A stretch of 64,000 bases of DNA, taken from positions 1,612,001 to 1,676,000 of the forward strand of contig CM068382.1 of NCBI GenBank assembly GCA_034770075.1, read 5' to 3'. A program made the translations under genes and the position numbers. Positions 59,850-64,000 of this stretch are shown piece after piece; position 1 is the stretch's first letter, and every line of letters begins with the position of its first letter. The notes below the pieces were generated by a model. The model was not told where the DNA came from, did no database searches, and saw nothing but the letters and a program-made list of their open reading frames with translations. The DNA is from Aralia elata (lineage: Eukaryota > Streptophyta > Magnoliopsida > Apiales > Araliaceae).

Positions 59850-61003
59850 TTCGCCAGATTTATACCATATCCGCCCTTTTCTCTCTTCTCCGAGTTTACT
59901 TCACTGCACTTGTCTACCATTTCCCAAATTTCCCAGCTTCTAATCTCTTTGTCATTTTTTCCCAATAATTTTTCCGTAGTTTTTCACCCGCTTATCTCAG
60001 TTCAAGGTTTTCTCGTTAGCTTTGGTTCGTATTCGCGTCAACCACTCTTCAGTATTTGTATGATTATTGATTTCTCTATTTTTACTTCAGGTTTCATTAA
60101 TGAGTAAATAACAATACAGGGTTTTGAGTTCGTTGGATAATTGGTAGTATTTGTTATATAAATTTCCTTATTAATTCGAAGGTGTTTCAGTTTCTTTCTG
60201 TTTCACTTGACTTCAAAATTTTATTAAGCAATTATGCATTTCTTTTGGTTGCTCACTGCCAAGTTCCCATTTTTAATACCCTCAGCAACATTATACGGCT
60301 TCTAGTATTGTTCTAGTTTTCTAATTTATTATATTAAGAAACTAGGGTTTTGGGTGTTTAATGCAATAGTTTCATATCAATCCTTAGATATCTGTTTGTT
60401 ATATGAATATGAGTTTTCTTTTTCAATTTTATTTAATTTTTTTTTTTTGAAGCTAGCAGTTAGTAACCAATTATGGGTGTGGCTGTATTAAGTTCCTGTA
60501 GTTATTTGCAAGTATTGTTATAATTGGTGATTTCTTCTTTTAGGTCTGGGATTACTAACCAATTATGGGCGTGGTTATATTAAGTTCCTTTAGTTATTTG
60601 CAAGTATTGTTATAATTGATTATTTCTTCTTTTTGGTCTGGGTTTGTAATCCTGGGTTTTCAATTTTTTTTACATGGCTCCAAAATAGCTTTGGAGTAAT
60701 GGCAAGCGGAAGAAATGAGAAACTTAGATTATAGGCAGACAGTAGCTAATTTCAGGTAATATTTCCAAATCATTATTTGTGGTTTGAGTAGTTACATTAG
60801 GATCCTTGATTTGTTATCAAAATCTTGTTTTACTCCGTTCTTTTTTCCCACTCTGAATTTTGCTAGTTTTGGTTTTGCAGTTCCGAGTTTTCTATTGCTT
60901 TCCACCATTCGAATATAGCTTGGCGGAGATGGCAAGTGGAAGAAATTAGACTCTTAGAGTGTAGGCAAGAAGTTTAGCGAACTGCTACATAGTCCATGTT
61001 TTA
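59850..61003 (+). promoter_or_regulatory. Promoter and leader of the WDR26-type gene, with duplicated segments
   Basis: A CT-rich stretch from about 59870 suggests transcription start near there. An 82-bp tandem repeat (60471-60552 and 60553-60634, AACCAATTATGGG...GGTCTGGG) and a diverged pair of about 78-bp copies (60680-60755 and 60910-60985) follow. A plausible leader intron runs 60756-60880 (CAG then GTAATA ... TTTTGCAG). Each of the second pair carries a uORF starting ATGGCAAG(C/T)GGAAGAAAT (60699-60734 and 60929-60949). A third, ATG TTT TAA at 60996-61004, overlaps the main start. Confidence 0.55.
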
Positions 61004-63834
61004 ATGGAGAATTTGACGACAAAGCTCGGTCAAAAAGGCCTAATCAAGAGGCATGAATTTATTAGAGTTATTATTCAGTGTCTTTATTCTTTAGGATATG
61101 GAAAGTCAGCTGCTTGTTTGGAATCAGAATCAAGTGTTTCGTACAAGTCTGCTGAGTTTAAATTGCTTGAATCTCAAATTCTTAGTGCGAACTGGGATGA
61201 TTGCGTTGATAGTCTTTATGGATTTACGGATTTGACAGATGAAACAAGAGCTTCGGCCATGTTTCTTGTCTTCAAGCAGTGCTTGTTAGAGTTTTTGAGC
61301 CGAGGGGATTATTCAACGGCGTTGGCTCTTCTGCGGAAACAGATTTCCACATTAAAGGTGAGCAAGGAGAAGGTTCATAAACTTGCTTTTGGGATGCTTT
61401 TGAGGAAGGAGATGGACTTGGGAAAGATGGATGATCATATCACCGATGAATTGCGGAAAAGATTGCTACGAAAATTGGAAAAAGTACTTACACCACCCAT
61501 TTCGTTTCCTGAAAGAAGGTTGGAACATTTAGTTGAAATGGCGGTTAGTGCACAAATAGATTCATGCATTTACCACAATTCTACTGATGCAATAACAATC
61601 TATGAGGACCATAATTGTGGTCGAGATCAAATCCCTACAGAAACCATTCAGGTGCATTATTTGCTTCTATTAACTAATTTTCTGATTTAATTTCAAATTC
61701 ATTTGCTTTCATGATGGCATATTCTTGTTCTTATACTTTTGTCTTGCCTTAAATGCTTTATAAAAACTGCTCTGCTATTTTGCTTTAATTAGAGTAAGTG
61801 ATACTTGTAACAGAAGAATAAAATAAATGATGTGTCGAGGGGCACACCATAAAAAAGACAGCCACAAGTTCTGACATATATAATTGTTCTTTTATAAAAA
61901 AAATCATTTTCAAAAAACGATTTAGTTTCTCACCACCCCACCCACCACCCAAAAAAAAAAAAAAAGGCTTCCAAACAGGAACATTTTCTCACTCCAGTAC
62001 TTCAACCTCTCTCTCTCTCTCTAGTATGGCTTCTCACTGATAAACTTTTAGATATGAGAGAGGATAGAGAGGATCATCATTCAAGGCTGTAAATCAGATT
62101 TTTGCCAATGATTGGGCTGGCCGATAACAAGGGTGTTCATCCATGTTGCCCAAAGCAACAATGGAGATGGATGATAATGACTCTAAATTTTGTGCTTTTG
62201 ATCATATATTGGATCATACTCTGGGATTAGTCTTCAATCTAGGATCATAGCAGTGCCTTAAGCGTATGAATGTTTATTGGTGTAGTCCGATGTGGTGGTA
62301 ATCACTACGGGGAAATGAAGACGGTAATTCTCTGTTGGTAGTGAATGATGGAGGACCGTTGCCAGATTTATGGATTGGAAATAACAGTGCCGGCAACAGA
62401 GTGTTGTGGTGGTTGTAAATAGGTGATTTTATTGGCTTGGTCAAAGAAGCAAATTAGGCAAGTCAGATTACTGAGAGAGAGAGAGGTGGTTCAGTTCAGT
62501 GCGGTAACAAATTTATCCATTTTTTAAGAGGTGATACGCCATCCACATAGGATGCGACATTCGTTCTGTTAAACCTTTGGTCAGTGTAGACTGTAGAGTG
62601 ACTCATAGTTTTATAATATGGAACAATTTGATGTGTGTGAAGTCAGTTTTGGTTGCCAATTGATCCTTCAATTTATAAATTTATCATGGCATGTAATTTG
62701 TATTTAGGGGGGTTTGTAGTAGCTGACCTTATTATTCCAGACAGCGGAAAATCTAACATAGGGATGAGGAGTCACCCCAACACTGATATACTCCCTCCGT
62801 CCTCAAAAGCATGTCTTCAAGTACAATATATTTTGTCAACAAAAGGATGTCTAAAGTCAAATATAAAATAAGCATAAAGACTATTTTACCTTCAAAAGTA
62901 TACTTAAGTGGGGTCCACTAAGTTTAAAAAAGACAGATTTATTAATGTATTTACATGGGGTCTACTATGGGTAAAATTGGTATTTATTTTATATGCACTC
63001 TAGTTTTCTTAATTTGTGTGAAACTTGTACTTTATACATCCTTTCGAGGATAGAGGGAGTAATTATTTGCACGCGTGCGCGCGCACACATTTCAAAAAAT
63101 GCATCTCAACCTCTATATTATAACTCCCTTGTTTTCTTAAAGTTTGGAGGGCGGCCAACCAACACACTTGATACAGAAATGTTCAAATTTTCACTCTTTG
63201 TTCTTTTATAGATGTTTCTGGTCCATTGCAAGCATTATTCTCTGCTGGTTGGAAAACTTTTGTGTTTTGTTCTAGTATGCATAAAATCTATTTATATTAC
63301 ACAATGACTTTGAAGTTTGAGCCTCATTAGTTATTAACATAGACACTCTCAGAGGACAAGGCTTTTAAAGTGTTCAAAGTGTCTTTCATAGAAGTTCATA
63401 TTTACATCCTTAAGTGGAAATGTGAAACTCTTATTGGGTTGAAATTTTTTAACTGCTTTGGTAATGCGACATGGACAAGTGTTCACATTTCAAAGCATTT
63501 GCTTTAATGAATTTTATAAAAAATTCTAAGGACAATTAGTTATAAGCTTGGGTGTCTGTGCAACAGTGCAAGACATGTCTGGCAGGGTGTAAGCCTGTAA
63601 GTTACTTGAGCTAGAGAAGTAAGGTTTCAACCATGGTACATGCTTATTGTTGTCGACCATATAAGTTGGGTGTTAGTGGGATTTACTTGTTATTTGTGTC
63701 TTTTGTTAAATATCTTTCTAATATGTTTGCAGATTTTGACTGACCACAAGAATGAAGTTTGGTTCGTCCAATTCTCCAACAATGGGCAGTATTTAGCCTC
63801 GTCAAGTAGCGACTGCACAGCCATTGTGTGGAAG
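61004..63834 (+). CDS. WDR26-type LisH-CTLH-WD40 protein, 3' part outside window
   Basis: WDR26 proteins serve as scaffold and substrate subunits of the CTLH/GID ubiquitin ligase, and in plants also bind TOPLESS-type partners. Two coding exons are visible in phase 0: 61004-61651 (216 codons) and 63733-63834 (34 codons, starting after TTTGCAG, ending AAG then GTACAT). LisH about residues 14-46 (RHEFIRVIIQCLYSLGYGKS), CTLH about 47-105, then RRLEHLVEMA and DHNCGRDQIPTETIQ, the usual approach to the propeller. Exon 2 gives the first WD repeat (DHKNEVWFVQFSNNGQYLAS, ending AIVWK). The remaining WD repeats lie beyond 64000. It resembles Arabidopsis At5g43920 as I recall it. The ATG follows the uORF stop as TAATG. 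Confidence 0.93.
61652..63732 (+). other. Intron 1 of the WDR26-type gene (2081 bp)
   Basis: Contains poly-A and CT microsatellites (about 61951-61965, 62009-62022), a Stowaway element (62791-63059), a GCGCGCGC-like run at about 63073-63086, and non-coding sequence at 61840-62500 that I could not assign. Confidence 0.8.
62791..63059. mobile_element. Stowaway MITE, second subfamily (269 bp)
   Basis: CTCCCTCCGTCCTCAAAAGC at the left and CGAGGATAGAGGGAG at the right, flanked by TA. The interior differs from the 22790-23047 family, so it is a separate subfamily. Located in intron 1 of the WDR26-type gene. Confidence 0.85.
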
Positions 63835-64000
63835 GTACATTTTAGAATTTAACATATGAGAATGTGCATCAGAAATAGAAAGTAAGTTCTTAATAATAGA
63901 TTATGATATGTTGCTTGATATGGATATGATTTTTGTAACCTTGGAAAATTTCTTGTAATATATGGTAGTAAATTAAACAACATCTTGAAGACTGCCATAT

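Noticed and set aside
1..64000. tRNA, rRNA, CRISPR or bacterial-type operons
   Set aside because: None seen; the window is plant nuclear DNA, and the only tRNA-like boxes belong to SINE-type repeats.

Overview
This 64 kb window is nuclear DNA from a flowering plant, almost certainly a eudicot. Coding exons are split by GT-AG introns, intergenic DNA is strongly AT-rich, Stowaway MITEs with CTCCCTCCGT ends are frequent, and every protein gene belongs to a plant-specific or plant-type family. I cannot fix the species; an asterid is possible but unproven.

Layout, left to right. (1) 8-16773, minus: a class XI myosin of the MYA2/XI-2 type, 38 exons visible, with its last C-terminal codons beyond the left edge. 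Its introns hold a tRNA-derived SINE with target-site duplication, a second SINE-like segment, two tandem duplications and several microsatellites. (2) 17.1-29.0 kb: gene-poor intergenic DNA with a Stowaway cluster, a TRIM-like element with internal repeats, and a few promoter-like motifs. (3) 29151-32171, plus: a single-exon multiple C2 domain and transmembrane protein (MCTP), convergent with (4). (4) 33483-45247, minus: a 13-exon pfkB/ribokinase-family sugar kinase with a probable organelle-targeting N-terminus. Its eighth intron has a GC donor and contains a 5.3 kb Ty1/Copia retrotransposon with nearly identical LTRs, intact PBS, PPT and 5-bp target duplication, but broken gag and pol. (5) 46994-57326, minus: an ALE2-like receptor-like kinase in 9 coding exons, with a 4.5 kb intron swollen by LTR-type DNA and a 71-codon upstream ORF. 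(6) 61004 to beyond the right edge, plus: a LisH-CTLH-WD40 protein of the WDR26 type, divergent from (5), with a leader built of duplicated segments that repeat a small upstream ORF.

The genes are not an operon-like system: myosin motor, plasmodesmal/ER C2 protein, metabolic kinase, epidermal receptor kinase and a CTLH E3-ligase subunit. Their order is informative, however. From memory, Arabidopsis keeps MYA2, a pfkB kinase and a WD40 gene side by side on chromosome 5, and keeps myosin XI-G next to ALE2 on chromosome 2. This window would therefore be the un-fractionated ancestral block. I found no clearly new molecular system. The most unusual features are the repeated uORF leader of the WDR26-type gene, the Copia copy inside a GC-AG intron, the out-of-frame zinc knuckle in that element, and the TRIM-like element.
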